Positions 23,605-31,826 of a stretch of 51,741 nucleotides of DNA are shown one piece after another. A program made the position numbers and the translations under genes. Source of the stretch: DASXRC01 sp036506495. GTDB taxonomy: Bacteria; Actinomycetota; Actinomycetes; Mycobacteriales; Micromonosporaceae. Under the pieces are notes generated by a model. The model was not told the DNA's origin. It saw only the letters and a list, made by a program, of their open reading frames with translations, and made no database searches. The stretch is taken from NCBI GenBank assembly GCA_036506495.1, contig DASXRQ010000229.1, positions 1-51,741 on the forward strand, in the 5' to 3' direction. The number at the start of each line of letters is the position of its first letter. Position 1 is the first letter of the stretch.

Positions 23605-23982
23605 CTACCGGACCAGGACGTCGACCAGCCGGTCCAGTTCCGCGGCGGGGTCATCGGTGAGCCCGGTGTGCACGGGCCCCGCCTGCACGATCGTGCTGCG
23701 GGGCGCGGTCAGCCAGCCGAACCGCTCGCCGATCCGCAGGGCACCCGCGGGGCCCGCGCCGGGCCCGCCCGCACAGATCTCCTCCCAGCGGCGCAGGCTC
23801 GCCGCGACCGCGTCGACGTCGGCCGCTGGGTCGAGCACGCGCAGCCGGGCGGCGTCGAGATGGGTCCTCGCCGCGAGGTAGTCGCGTCCCTGGCAGTACA
23901 GCAGCACGCCCACGTTGATCTGCTCGCCGCGCTCGACGCGCGGCAGCACCCGGATCACGGCGTACGCGAACGGCTCTCTCAT
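23605..23982 (-). CDS. DUF3037 family protein
   Basis: 125 residues matching the DUF3037 pattern: FAYAVIRVLPRVERGEQINVGVLLYC at the start in two strands, then the LDAARLRVLDPAADVDAV helix and RFGWLTAPRSTIVQAGPVHTG toward the end. No catalytic residues are evident. Its ATG overlaps the HipA-like kinase stop (ATGA), the common arrangement of these two families as I recall it, so they probably form a functional pair. Molecular function unknown. Confidence 0.8.
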   Translation of the reverse strand: MREPFAYAVIRVLPRVERGEQINVGVLLYCQGRDYLAARTHLDAARLRVLDPAADVDAVAASLRRWEEICAGGPGAGPAGALRIGERFGWLTAPRSTIVQAGPVHTGLTDDPAAELDRLVDVLVR

Positions 23983-24737
23983 GACACCGCCACCGTCGGC
24001 AGCCAGGCCGCGCGGTCCGCGGCCCGGGCGAGCAGATGCTCAAGGTACGCCGCGCGTGCCGTGGCCGCGTCCGCGAACGCCCCGCCGGCCAGCCAGCCGT
24101 CGGGCACCAGGGCGAGGACCTCGCCCAGCAACTCGGGCGTGATCCGCCCGGCCAGCTCGGAATCCGCCTCGGCGAGCCGCGTGGCGTACGGGGCCAGCAC
24201 GTGGTCCTCCGCCCGGTACGGCCGGGTCACGACCGCGTGCGCGCGCGGCCAGTCGTGATGGAAGTACAGCGTGGAGCCATGGTCGATCAACCACTGATCG
24301 CCGTGCCACACCAGCAGGTTGGGGTTGCGCCAGCTCCGGTCGACGTTCTCCGTGTACGCGTCGAGCCACAGCACGCGGGACGCCAGCGTCGCATCGACCG
24401 AGTGCAGCGACGGGTAGAAGCCGAGCGCGCCGGGCAGGAAGTCCACGCCGAGGTTGGTGCCCCCGCTCGCCCGGAGCAGGTCCTGGACCTCCTCGTCCGG
24501 CTCACCGCGGGCAATCACCGGGTCGATGTCAAGGACAACCAGCTCGGGTACGCGCAGATCCAGCCGGCGCGCCAGCTCACCGGTGATCACCTCCGCGACC
24601 AGCGCGTTCACGCCCTGACCGGCGCCCCGGAACTTCGCCACATAGGTGCCGAGATCGTCGGCCTCCACGATGCCGGGGAGCGAGCCGCCCTCCCGCAGCG
24701 GCGTGACGTACCGGGTGGCAGTCACCTCACGCAGCAC
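23979..24737 (-). CDS. HipA-like kinase domain protein
   Basis: 252 residues. The kinase-like core is visible: AKFRGAGQGVNALVAEV (P-loop and helix C region), LWLDAYTENVDRSWRNPNLL (catalytic loop with Asp and Asn) and WLIDHGSTLYF, where IDHG takes the place of the metal-binding DFG/DxD. It lacks the N-terminal HipA domain and no HipB-like antitoxin is adjacent. Coupled by ATGA to a DUF3037 protein. GTG 24737 is supported by TAAGGT 6 nt upstream. Substrate unknown; toxin activity should not be assumed. Confidence 0.75.
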   Translation of the reverse strand: MLREVTATRYVTPLREGGSLPGIVEADDLGTYVAKFRGAGQGVNALVAEVITGELARRLDLRVPELVVLDIDPVIARGEPDEEVQDLLRASGGTNLGVDFLPGALGFYPSLHSVDATLASRVLWLDAYTENVDRSWRNPNLLVWHGDQWLIDHGSTLYFHHDWPRAHAVVTRPYRAEDHVLAPYATRLAEADSELAGRITPELLGEVLALVPDGWLAGGAFADAATARAAYLEHLLARAADRAAWLPTVAVS

Positions 24738-24743
24738 GTGATC

Positions 24744-24749
24744 ACCTTA
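24744..24749 (-). promoter_or_regulatory. Leaderless -10 box (TAAGGT) for the HipA-like/DUF3037 operon
   Basis: TAAGGT ends 6 nt before GTG 24737. Confidence 0.5.
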
Positions 24750-24796
24750 GACCGCCCCGCCGTTCCCCTGCCGTGCCTCTAGTGTTGTCACAACCA

Positions 24797-24868
24797 CCTA
24801 CGTGACCTGATTCAGAAATGGATCGGTCGGCCGCCCCGCCGATTCATTTCTGAATCAGCGCGCGTAGG
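24797..24868. repeat. 72-bp nested cruciform between divergent genes
   Basis: Outer CCTACG/CGTAGG, then arms CTGATTCAGAAATG and its complement extended by ATCGG/CCGAT with one mismatch (24807-24826 and 24839-24858), around a 12-nt GC-rich loop. It is unusually AT-rich for the window and lies in a divergent gap, so it is not a terminator for either neighbour. Confidence 0.75.
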
Positions 24869-24920
24869 ACGCGTACGAACATGCTGGAGCGCCATTGTGC
24901 CCGACTTGGGAGGCATCTAG

Positions 24921-25244
24921 ATGATCATGCGGGTGTGGCGCGGGTGGGTGAGCACCGACCGGACGGATGCCTATGTGGCGTACATCGAGGACACCGGCAT
25001 CAGCGAATACCACCAGACGTCGGGCAACCTCGGCGCGCAGCTGGTGACCCGGGATCTCGGCGACGGGCGTACGGAGGTCCTGACGCTGAGCTGGTGGGAC
25101 TCGCTGGACAGCGTCCGCGGTTTCGCCGGGGACGACGTCGAGCAGGCCAAGTTCTATCCGGAGGACGAGCAGTACCTCGTCGAGAAGGAGACGACCGTTC
25201 GGCACTACACGGTGGCGAGCGGAACCGCTATTCCGGCGGTGTAG
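24921..25244 (+). CDS. Small ABM/dimeric alpha-beta barrel-like protein
   Basis: 107 residues. The pattern MRVWRGWVSTDRTDAYVAY, the LVTRDLGDGRTEVLTLSWW strand pair and VRGFAGDDVEQAKFYPEDEQYLVEKE ending in RHYTV matches small ferredoxin-like dimeric barrels of the antibiotic-biosynthesis-monooxygenase type. Such proteins may be enzymes or ligand binders; no active site is clear. GGGAGG lies 7 nt before ATG 24921, which decides the start over ATG 24927. Its 3' end overlaps the convergent 85-residue gene by 17 bp. Confidence 0.72.
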   Translation: MIMRVWRGWVSTDRTDAYVAYIEDTGISEYHQTSGNLGAQLVTRDLGDGRTEVLTLSWWDSLDSVRGFAGDDVEQAKFYPEDEQYLVEKETTVRHYTVASGTAIPAV

Positions 25245-25485
25245 GCGGCCTTTCGTCATCCGCCAAGGCCGGGCGGGGGGCAGGGTGCTCCACGAGGGCG
25301 AGCACTCGATTGGCCATGAAGCGGGCGGTTCGCACCACGCTGCCACCCCGGGTCACCTCGGAGACCGTGACCACGTTGCGCACAATCGCCACCTCGACCC
25401 GCCGGCCCGCCCTGGTCGCGGTGACCTCGTAGGTCCGCGAGTCGCCGCCCGCGTCCACGACTATCTCCACGCGATCGCCCTTCAT
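25228..25485 (-). CDS. Hypothetical 85-residue protein
   Basis: Unrecognised. The sequence is beta-rich (RVEIVVDAGGDSRTYEVTAT, RRVEVAIVRNVVTVSEV) with a Pro-rich tail. Support for reality comes from TACGTT ending 7 nt before its ATG and from actinobacterial codon bias. It converges with and slightly overlaps the preceding small gene. Confidence 0.55.
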   Translation of the reverse strand: MKGDRVEIVVDAGGDSRTYEVTATRAGRRVEVAIVRNVVTVSEVTRGGSVVRTARFMANRVLALVEHPAPRPALADDERPPTPPE

Positions 25486-25492
25486 CGTTACG

Positions 25493-25498
25493 AACGTA
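25493..25498 (-). promoter_or_regulatory. Leaderless -10 box (TACGTT) for the 85-residue protein
   Basis: TACGTT ends 7 nt before ATG 25485. Confidence 0.45.
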
Positions 25499-25533
25499 CA
25501 AGACGGCGAGGCGTCGGTGCGGGATTTGATGAC

Positions 25534-26394
25534 TCAGCCGGCGAACCGGTCGACCGGCGTGCCGACCACGTCGCCGGGAACGTACGCGTAGGTCAGCCCG
25601 GCGGCGTCGTCGTCCGGGCGGCCGTGTGCGGCGGTCGTGACGACCAGGGTCGCGAACCCGTCGCCGGCGAACGCGCACGAGGTCACCAGCGGTGTCGGGA
25701 GCTCGACGGTGCGGTCGAGGTGGCCGTCCGGGGCGTACCGGCGCACGGCCGATCCGTTCCAGAGCGCGACCCAGACCCCTCCCTCGGCATCGACGCAGAG
25801 CCCGTCCGGGAAGCCGCGGTCGACCGCCGCGAACACGCGTCGCTCCCCCAGCTCACCGGCTGCCATGTCGTACGCGAACGTGTCGATCCGCCTCGTTGGG
25901 GTGTCCACGTAGTACATCGTCGATCCGTCCGGCGACCAGCCGAGTCCGTTGCTGATCGTTACATCCGGTACGACGCGGACGAGCGTCCCCCCGGGGTCGA
26001 GCCGGTACAGCGCGCCAGCGCCAGGCGTCTCGTCGTACGCCATCGTGCCCAGCCAGAGCCGGCCACGCGGGTCGGCCTTGGCGTCATTGGACCGCAGCGT
26101 CGGCCAGCCCTCGGGGCTTGGCGGGAAGTCGACCAGCGGCGAGATTGGGCCGTCGGGCGCCACGAGCCGGGCGCCCTGCGGCAGGCAGGCCACCAGGCCG
26201 GTGCTACGGCGCGGTACGGCCGCGCTGACGTGCGCCGGCGTGGACAGCGCGCCCCGCTCGCCGGAGGAGAGATCGCGCCACAGGATCCGGCGGCCGAACA
26301 CGTCGACCCACCACATGCGCCCGGTACGTTCGTCGCAGTGCGGCCCCTCGCCCAGGTCGCAGCGGCGGTCGTCGAACACCTCGGGCTTGCCCAT
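25534..26394 (-). CDS. SMP-30/gluconolactonase-family protein
   Basis: 286 residues, six-bladed propeller family. Typical landmarks are LGEGPHCDERTGRMWWVD (metal-ligand Glu), RSNDAKADPRGRLWLGTM (Asn/Asp ligands), ISNGLGWSPDGSTMYYVDT and FPDGLCVDAEGGVWVA. It probably hydrolyses a sugar or other lactone with a divalent metal in the cytoplasm. The start ATG 26394 has TACGGT 6 nt upstream, overlapping a GTAGCGCTAC palindrome (26404-26413), so it may have its own promoter although it follows the SWIM gene by 15 nt. Confidence 0.9.
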   Translation of the reverse strand: MGKPEVFDDRRCDLGEGPHCDERTGRMWWVDVFGRRILWRDLSSGERGALSTPAHVSAAVPRRSTGLVACLPQGARLVAPDGPISPLVDFPPSPEGWPTLRSNDAKADPRGRLWLGTMAYDETPGAGALYRLDPGGTLVRVVPDVTISNGLGWSPDGSTMYYVDTPTRRIDTFAYDMAAGELGERRVFAAVDRGFPDGLCVDAEGGVWVALWNGSAVRRYAPDGHLDRTVELPTPLVTSCAFAGDGFATLVVTTAAHGRPDDDAAGLTYAYVPGDVVGTPVDRFAG

Positions 26395-26400
26395 GCGCGA

Positions 26401-26413
26401 ACCGTAGCGCTAC
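26401..26413 (-). promoter_or_regulatory. Leaderless -10 box (TACGGT) overlapping a 10-bp palindrome
   Basis: TACGGT (26401-26406) ends 6 nt before ATG 26394 and overlaps the perfect palindrome GTAGCGCTAC (26404-26413), which spans the SWIM gene stop codon. Confidence 0.4.
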
Positions 26414-27234
26414 GACAAGGGCAGCTCGACGTAGGGTGCGCGCAGCACGTCCACCAGCGGTCGGTGCCGCACCGTGACCGGCGGCGGCTGGAGCGCCCGC
26501 AGCAACAGGTCCGATGGCGCCGGCTCGGCCGCCCGCCACCCACGCAGCTCGCGCAGGCGGCCGAGCGAGACCGCCGGCGAGTAGAAGTCGTCCAGCCGGT
26601 CGGCCAGCGGCACGTCGGGCACGTGCAGCGGGTCGGCGGGCTCCTCGTCTACGAGGCCGCGGAGGGCATCGAGCAGGTCGGCCCGGGCGCGCCCCCGCCA
26701 GGCCAGCACGAGGAACGGGTCGTCGTCGAACGCCTCGGCCAGCAGGTACAACACCGCCGACAGGTGCTTGCAGGGTACGCCGAGGTCCGGACAGCTGCAG
26801 CTCATGTCCAGTGTGGACGGAAACAGGGGCCGGCCGAGCGCGTCGAAGACGCCCAGGATCTCCGGCGGCATATCGCCGGCCAGCAGGGCGGCCCGGTACA
26901 GCGCCTGCCCCGCCAGCGTCCGCTCGATCTCGGCCCAGTCGCCCTCGGCGTACGCCTGGATCCGGATCGAGGCCCGGTACGGCGCGGGCCGCGATCCCTG
27001 CACGCGGGCCGTCACCACGCCCGGCGCGACGTCCATCTCGACCACCTGCCCCCGCCGCGCGTAGGTGCGGCCGCGGGCGAGCCGGCCGGGGTCGCAGATG
27101 CCCTCGAGCAGGTCGATGAACCGGCGGGACCACCAGTGCTCGCCGATCGGGCCACGCCGGCTCCGTGCCCGCAGGCCACCCTCCACCCGGATCGGTGGCC
27201 TCGCCTCGAACCAACCGTCGGGACCGATGGGCAT
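26410..27234 (-). CDS. SWIM zinc-finger protein
   Basis: 274 residues with a SWIM motif, Cys146-x-Cys148-x6-Cys155-x-His157 (CSCPDLGVPCKH). Upstream is a beta-rich region beginning around ICDPGRLARGRTYARRGQV, which is standard for bacterial SWIM proteins. SWIM domains bind nucleic acid or protein with one zinc. It starts 1 nt after the stop of the SNF2-type helicase, the common helicase-SWIM pair; the two probably work together in DNA remodelling or repair (inference). Confidence 0.9.
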   Translation of the reverse strand: MPIGPDGWFEARPPIRVEGGLRARSRRGPIGEHWWSRRFIDLLEGICDPGRLARGRTYARRGQVVEMDVAPGVVTARVQGSRPAPYRASIRIQAYAEGDWAEIERTLAGQALYRAALLAGDMPPEILGVFDALGRPLFPSTLDMSCSCPDLGVPCKHLSAVLYLLAEAFDDDPFLVLAWRGRARADLLDALRGLVDEEPADPLHVPDVPLADRLDDFYSPAVSLGRLRELRGWRAAEPAPSDLLLRALQPPPVTVRHRPLVDVLRAPYVELPLS

Positions 27235-27235
27235 A

Positions 27236-30200
27236 TCAGCTCACCGCCTCGGGGCCCAACCGGAACAGCTCGCGCAGCCGCTCGGTGGACAGGTTGGCGA
27301 TCCAGTCCTCGCCGGTGCCGACCACGCGTTCGGCCAGCGCCTTCTTCTGCTCGATCATGTCGTCGATGCGCTCCTCCAGCGTGTCGACACAGATGAACTT
27401 GCGGACCTGCACGTTGCGCCGCTGGCCGATGCGGAACGCGCGGTCGGTCGCCTGGTCCTCGACCGCCGGGTTCCACCACCGGTCGACGTGGATGACATGG
27501 TTGGCTGCGGTCAGGTTCAGGCCGGTGCCGGCGGCCCGGAGCGACAGCAGGAACAGCGTCGGCTCGTCACCCGTCTGGAACCTGTCCACGAGCTCGTCGC
27601 GCCTGCCCTTGGACAGACCGCCGTGCAGCCACAGCACGGGCCGGTCGAGGTGCGCGGCGAGGTACGGCTGAAGCAACGCACCGAACTCGGCGTACTGCGT
27701 GAAGATCAGGGCCTTGTCGCCCTCGTCGATGATCTCCTGCGCGAGCTCCTCGAGCCGGGCGAGCTTGCCGGACCGCCCGCCGAGGCGGGAGCCGTCCTTG
27801 AGCAGGTGGGCGGGGTGGTTGCAGACCTGCTTGAGCCGGGTCATCGTGGCGAGCACGTTGCCGCGCCGCTCGATCCCCTCCGAACTCTCAATCTTGCCCA
27901 TCATCTCGTTGAGCACCGCCTCGTAGAGCTGGGCCTGCTCCGGCGTCAGCGAGCACCAGGTCTTCATCTCCAACTTCTCCGGCAGGTCGGAGATGATCGA
28001 CTTATCGGTCTTCAGGCGGCGGAGGATGAACGGTCCGGTCGCCCGGCGCAGCGCCCGCGCGGCGTGCTCGTCACGGCCCTTCTCGATCGGCTCGCGGTAG
28101 CGGTCGCGGAACCGCGCCGGCGTGCCCAGCAGGCCCGGGTTGCAGAAGTCCATGATGGACCAGAGCTCGGCGAGATGGTTCTCGACCGGCGTGCCGGTCA
28201 GGGCCAACCGGGTCGGGGCCGGGATGGCGCGCACCGCGCGGGCCTGGCGGGTGGCGCTGTTCTTGACCGCCTGGGCCTCGTCGCACACGACGCGTCCCCA
28301 GTGGACGGAGGCGAGCGCCTCGATGTCGCGTACCGCCGTGCCGTACGTGGTGATGACGAGGTCCGCTCCCGCGACCGCCGGGGCCAGGTCCTCGTCCCGC
28401 TTACGCACGCCGCCGTGGTGGACGTACACCCGCAGGGACGGCGCGAACCGGGCGGCCTCCTTCTGCCAGTTGCTGACCAAGGACATCGGGCACAGCAGGA
28501 GGGTCGCCGGCCGCTCCCGGCCGCCGGCGCGCTCGCTGAGCAACAGCGACAGCGTCTGCGCGGTCTTGCCGAGGCCCATGTCGTCGGCGAGGATCCCACC
28601 GAGGCCGAGCCCGGAGAGAAAGGTCAGCCAGGACAGGCCGCGTTCCTGGTACGGCCGCAGGGTGCCGTGGAACGTGTCGGGCGTCAGGACGGGAGCCAAC
28701 CGTCGGTCGGCCTCGCCGGAGAGCAGGTCGCCGAGCAGCCCGGCGGCGTCCACGTCCACGAGCGGCAGGTCGTCTTCGCCACCGCCGGCCACCTCGCGGA
28801 TGACCTCGCGTACCGTCATCTCGCCGGTCCCGCGCTCCTCGATCGCCTTCAACGCGGACCTCAGCTGCCGGCCGTGCAGCTCCACCCACTGGTCACCGAT
28901 CCGGACGAGCGGGACGTCCAGGCCGGCGAGCTCGGTGAGCTCCGCCTCGCCGATCGCCCGGTCGCCGATCGCCAGCCCCAGCCGGACGTCGACCCGGTCG
29001 TCCAGGTCGAGCTCGGAGGGGCGGGCCGTCCCGGTGCGCGCGGTGAGCCGGAGGCCGAGGCCCTGGCGCCCGGACCACGCGGGCAGGTGCACGCCGTAGC
29101 CGGCCGCCCGCAGCAGCGGGGCCCCGTGCCGCAGGAAGGCGTACGCCCACGCCGTGTCGACGGCGAGCTCGGCCGGCTGCGGCTGCCGGAGCGCCGGGTA
29201 CAGGTCGGAGAACAGGCGCACGGCCCGCCCGAGCCCGGCGAGCAGCACCTCGTCGGCCCGCGGGGGAAGGCCCGGCACGCGGTCGCCGGCCCAGATCCGT
29301 GCCGCGGGGACGTACGGCCCGGGCTCGTCGGCCGGCTGAAGGCCGAACTCCACGACCCAGGCGTCGCCGTCTGGGGCCGGCTCACGCAACCGGAAGCACA
29401 CCCGCACCGGGCCCTGCGACTGGTACGCCGAGGCGAGCCACTGCTCGAGGACGCCGGCGAGCGCGTCGACCTCGGTCGGCTTCTCCCCGGCAAGTGCCGG
29501 GTCGTCGGCGGTGAGCGCGAACAACCAACGGTCGGCCAGCGGATGACGTGGGCCGGCCCGGTGCCCGGCGAGCAGGCGGTCCGGCATTGCCCGTCGCGCC
29601 GCGCCGTCGACCAGACCGGCCATCGCGTCGCGCAGGACCTCCGCCGCGGTGCGCTCATCGGTTGGCGACTCCTCGACCGCGCGGCATACCGGCGGCATGG
29701 CTTCGGCCAGCGCGCGGAACTCCGCGGCGTCCGACCCGGTGAGCACCGGTCTCCACCGGGCCGTGGGCACCCCGTCCTCGGTGGACAGCGCGGGCAACAT
29801 GCGCCCCCGCCGGACCAGGTCCCGTGCCACCTCGGCGACCAACGCGAGGTAGCGCAGCGACGGGGCGGGCACCCACTCCGGATCGGCGGAGTGCGTCGTG
29901 TGCTCGTCCTCGAGCGGCACGTCGAGGGACCCAAGCAGGGCCAGCGTCGCGGACGGCTCGAGCAGCAGGGCGGGCACCCGCCACGTCGTCAGCCGCGGGC
30001 GGCGCGCGGCGCCCGTCAGCCCGGACTCCGGTGACGGCAGTGGGCCTCCCGACGCTCCCGGCAGCCGGATCGCGAGCTCGGTCTCGGCGGCCCCAGCCAC
30101 CGGCGCGCCGATCGCGGTCGCCAGCTCGGACGCCAGCGCGGCGAAGGGGTGCCTCGGCGGCTTACCGGTGGCCGCGGTGTCGAGGTGCCCGGTCGTCTCG

Positions 30201-30250
30201 GCCCACACGGCCAGCCGCCGGTCCACCCAGGCACCGTGTGCCACCAGCAC
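27236..30250 (-). CDS. SNF2-family DEAD/DEAH-type helicase
   Basis: 1004 residues. The N-terminal 500 residues carry an SNF2-associated bacterial region; then motif I ADDMGLGKT (about 552), DEAQ (about 657), TGTPVEN (about 688), and the C-terminal lobe with ALIFTQYAEF (about 845), RAAGTGLNLTAANHVIH (about 905) and the arginine-finger helix QATDRAFRIGQ (about 935). GTG 30250 is chosen because a GGGGGTGG site precedes it and the protein then begins VLVAHGAWVDRRLAVW, the usual family opening; TTG 30277 would add nine residues. Operon with the SWIM gene. Confidence 0.92.
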   Translation of the reverse strand: MLVAHGAWVDRRLAVWAETTGHLDTAATGKPPRHPFAALASELATAIGAPVAGAAETELAIRLPGASGGPLPSPESGLTGAARRPRLTTWRVPALLLEPSATLALLGSLDVPLEDEHTTHSADPEWVPAPSLRYLALVAEVARDLVRRGRMLPALSTEDGVPTARWRPVLTGSDAAEFRALAEAMPPVCRAVEESPTDERTAAEVLRDAMAGLVDGAARRAMPDRLLAGHRAGPRHPLADRWLFALTADDPALAGEKPTEVDALAGVLEQWLASAYQSQGPVRVCFRLREPAPDGDAWVVEFGLQPADEPGPYVPAARIWAGDRVPGLPPRADEVLLAGLGRAVRLFSDLYPALRQPQPAELAVDTAWAYAFLRHGAPLLRAAGYGVHLPAWSGRQGLGLRLTARTGTARPSELDLDDRVDVRLGLAIGDRAIGEAELTELAGLDVPLVRIGDQWVELHGRQLRSALKAIEERGTGEMTVREVIREVAGGGEDDLPLVDVDAAGLLGDLLSGEADRRLAPVLTPDTFHGTLRPYQERGLSWLTFLSGLGLGGILADDMGLGKTAQTLSLLLSERAGGRERPATLLLCPMSLVSNWQKEAARFAPSLRVYVHHGGVRKRDEDLAPAVAGADLVITTYGTAVRDIEALASVHWGRVVCDEAQAVKNSATRQARAVRAIPAPTRLALTGTPVENHLAELWSIMDFCNPGLLGTPARFRDRYREPIEKGRDEHAARALRRATGPFILRRLKTDKSIISDLPEKLEMKTWCSLTPEQAQLYEAVLNEMMGKIESSEGIERRGNVLATMTRLKQVCNHPAHLLKDGSRLGGRSGKLARLEELAQEIIDEGDKALIFTQYAEFGALLQPYLAAHLDRPVLWLHGGLSKGRRDELVDRFQTGDEPTLFLLSLRAAGTGLNLTAANHVIHVDRWWNPAVEDQATDRAFRIGQRRNVQVRKFICVDTLEERIDDMIEQKKALAERVVGTGEDWIANLSTERLRELFRLGPEAVS

Positions 30251-30343
30251 GCGACCACCCCCATCCGCGGCGCCCAACCCTACCGCGCACCCGCGCGGTT
30301 CAGCCGACGTTCACCTCGGCGACGTGGTGACTGGGAGCGGCGG

Positions 30344-31807
30344 TCAGCCGCGGCCGTACCACGGCGGAAGCTGGGCGTCGACGTTGACCCAGACCGACCT
30401 GGCCTGGGTGTACTCGTCCATCGCCTCGAAGCCCATCTCGCGGCCGTGGCCGGACATGCCGACACCGCCGAACGGCGATCCCGGGTTGACGCGCTTGTAC
30501 GAGTTGACCCACACCATGCCGGCGCGCAGCGCACCGGCGACCCGGTGCGCGCGGGACAGGTCGCGGGTCCACAGGCCGGCGCCCAGCCCGTACTCCACGC
30601 CGTTGGCGAGCCGGACCGCCTCCTCGTCGTCGCGGAACGTGTGCACGACCACGACCGGGCCGAACACCTCCTCGCGCGCGATCCGGTGCCGCGGGTGCGC
30701 GTCGACGATCGTCGGCTCGACGTACATCCCGCCGGACAGCGTCGGATCGGCGGGGACCCCACCGCCGCTGACGACGACTGCGCCCTCCGCACGGGCGGCC
30801 TCCAGGTGGGCCAGTACCCGGTCGCGGTGCACGGCGGAGGTCAGCGGGCCCAGCTGAGTCTCCGGTCGCTTGGGGTCGCCGACCCGGATGCGCCGGGCTA
30901 GCGCGCCGAAGCCGGCGAGGAACTCGTCGGCGATGGCCTCGTGCAGCAGCAGCCGGCTCCCGGCTATGCAGGCCTGGCCCTGGTTGTGGAAGATGGCAAA
31001 CGCCGACCCGTTGACCGCGGCGTCGAGGTTGGCGTCGGCGAATACGATGTTCGCGCCCTTGCCGCCGAGCTCGAGGTGCACCCGCTTCAGGTTGCCGGCG
31101 CTCGCGGTCACGATCGTGCGGCCGGTCGGGGTCGAGCCGGTGAACGAGACGAGCGCGATGTCCGGGTGGTTCGCTATCCGGGCGCCCGCCTCGGCCGCGC
31201 CCGGCACGATGTTGACGACCCCGGGTGGGAAGCCGGCCTCGACGATCAGCTCCGCGATCCGCAACGAGCTCAACGGGGTGATCTCCGACGGCTTGAGCAC
31301 CACGGCGTTCCCCGCCGCCAGCGCCGGACCGAGCTTCCAGCTCGTGAACATCAGCGGAAAGTTCCACGGCACTATCTGCCCGACCACGCCGACCGGCTCG
31401 CGCAGGACGTAGTTGAGAAAGCCCGGGTCGACCGGCACGACGCGGCCGTGGTGCTTGTCCGCCATGCCGCCGAAGTAGCGGAACGTCGCGGCCGTACGCG
31501 GCACATCCAGCGCGCGGGAGTCCCGGATCGGGTGGCCGGTATCGCGTGTCTCCAGCAGCGCCAGTTCGTCGCCGTGCTCCTCGACCAGGTCGGCCAGCCG
31601 CAGCAGCAGCCGGCCCCGTTCGGCCGCCGCCGCGCCGCGCCAGCCGTCGAGGGCCGCCGCCGCGGCCGCCACCGCACGGTCGACGTCGGCGGTGCCGGCC
31701 AGCGCCACCTTGGCCAGCACGCTGCCGTCATGCGGGTCGACGACGTCGATCGTCGCGCCGTCGACGGTGTCGACGAACTCACCCCCGATGAACAGCTGCG
31801 TCTGCAC
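30344..31807 (-). CDS. Aldehyde dehydrogenase, probably 4-hydroxymuconic semialdehyde dehydrogenase
   Basis: 487 residues, complete ALDH. Catalytic Cys280 (NQGQACIAG), general base Glu246 (HLELGGK), Asn149 (PWNF) and the FTGSTPTG cofactor loop are all present. It starts 19 nt after the hydroquinone dioxygenase large-subunit gene, the position of PnpE/HapF, which oxidise the 4-hydroxymuconic semialdehyde formed by ring opening. The ALDH assignment is firm; the substrate is inferred from the operon. Confidence 0.85.
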   Translation of the reverse strand: MQTQLFIGGEFVDTVDGATIDVVDPHDGSVLAKVALAGTADVDRAVAAAAAALDGWRGAAAAERGRLLLRLADLVEEHGDELALLETRDTGHPIRDSRALDVPRTAATFRYFGGMADKHHGRVVPVDPGFLNYVLREPVGVVGQIVPWNFPLMFTSWKLGPALAAGNAVVLKPSEITPLSSLRIAELIVEAGFPPGVVNIVPGAAEAGARIANHPDIALVSFTGSTPTGRTIVTASAGNLKRVHLELGGKGANIVFADANLDAAVNGSAFAIFHNQGQACIAGSRLLLHEAIADEFLAGFGALARRIRVGDPKRPETQLGPLTSAVHRDRVLAHLEAARAEGAVVVSGGGVPADPTLSGGMYVEPTIVDAHPRHRIAREEVFGPVVVVHTFRDDEEAVRLANGVEYGLGAGLWTRDLSRAHRVAGALRAGMVWVNSYKRVNPGSPFGGVGMSGHGREMGFEAMDEYTQARSVWVNVDAQLPPWYGRG

Positions 31808-31826
31808 GCCGGCCGGGTGCCCGGAA

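Noticed and set aside
27065..30034. 989-codon plus-strand open frame
   Set aside because: Complement of the SNF2 helicase gene; no recognisable domain and shadow-type composition.
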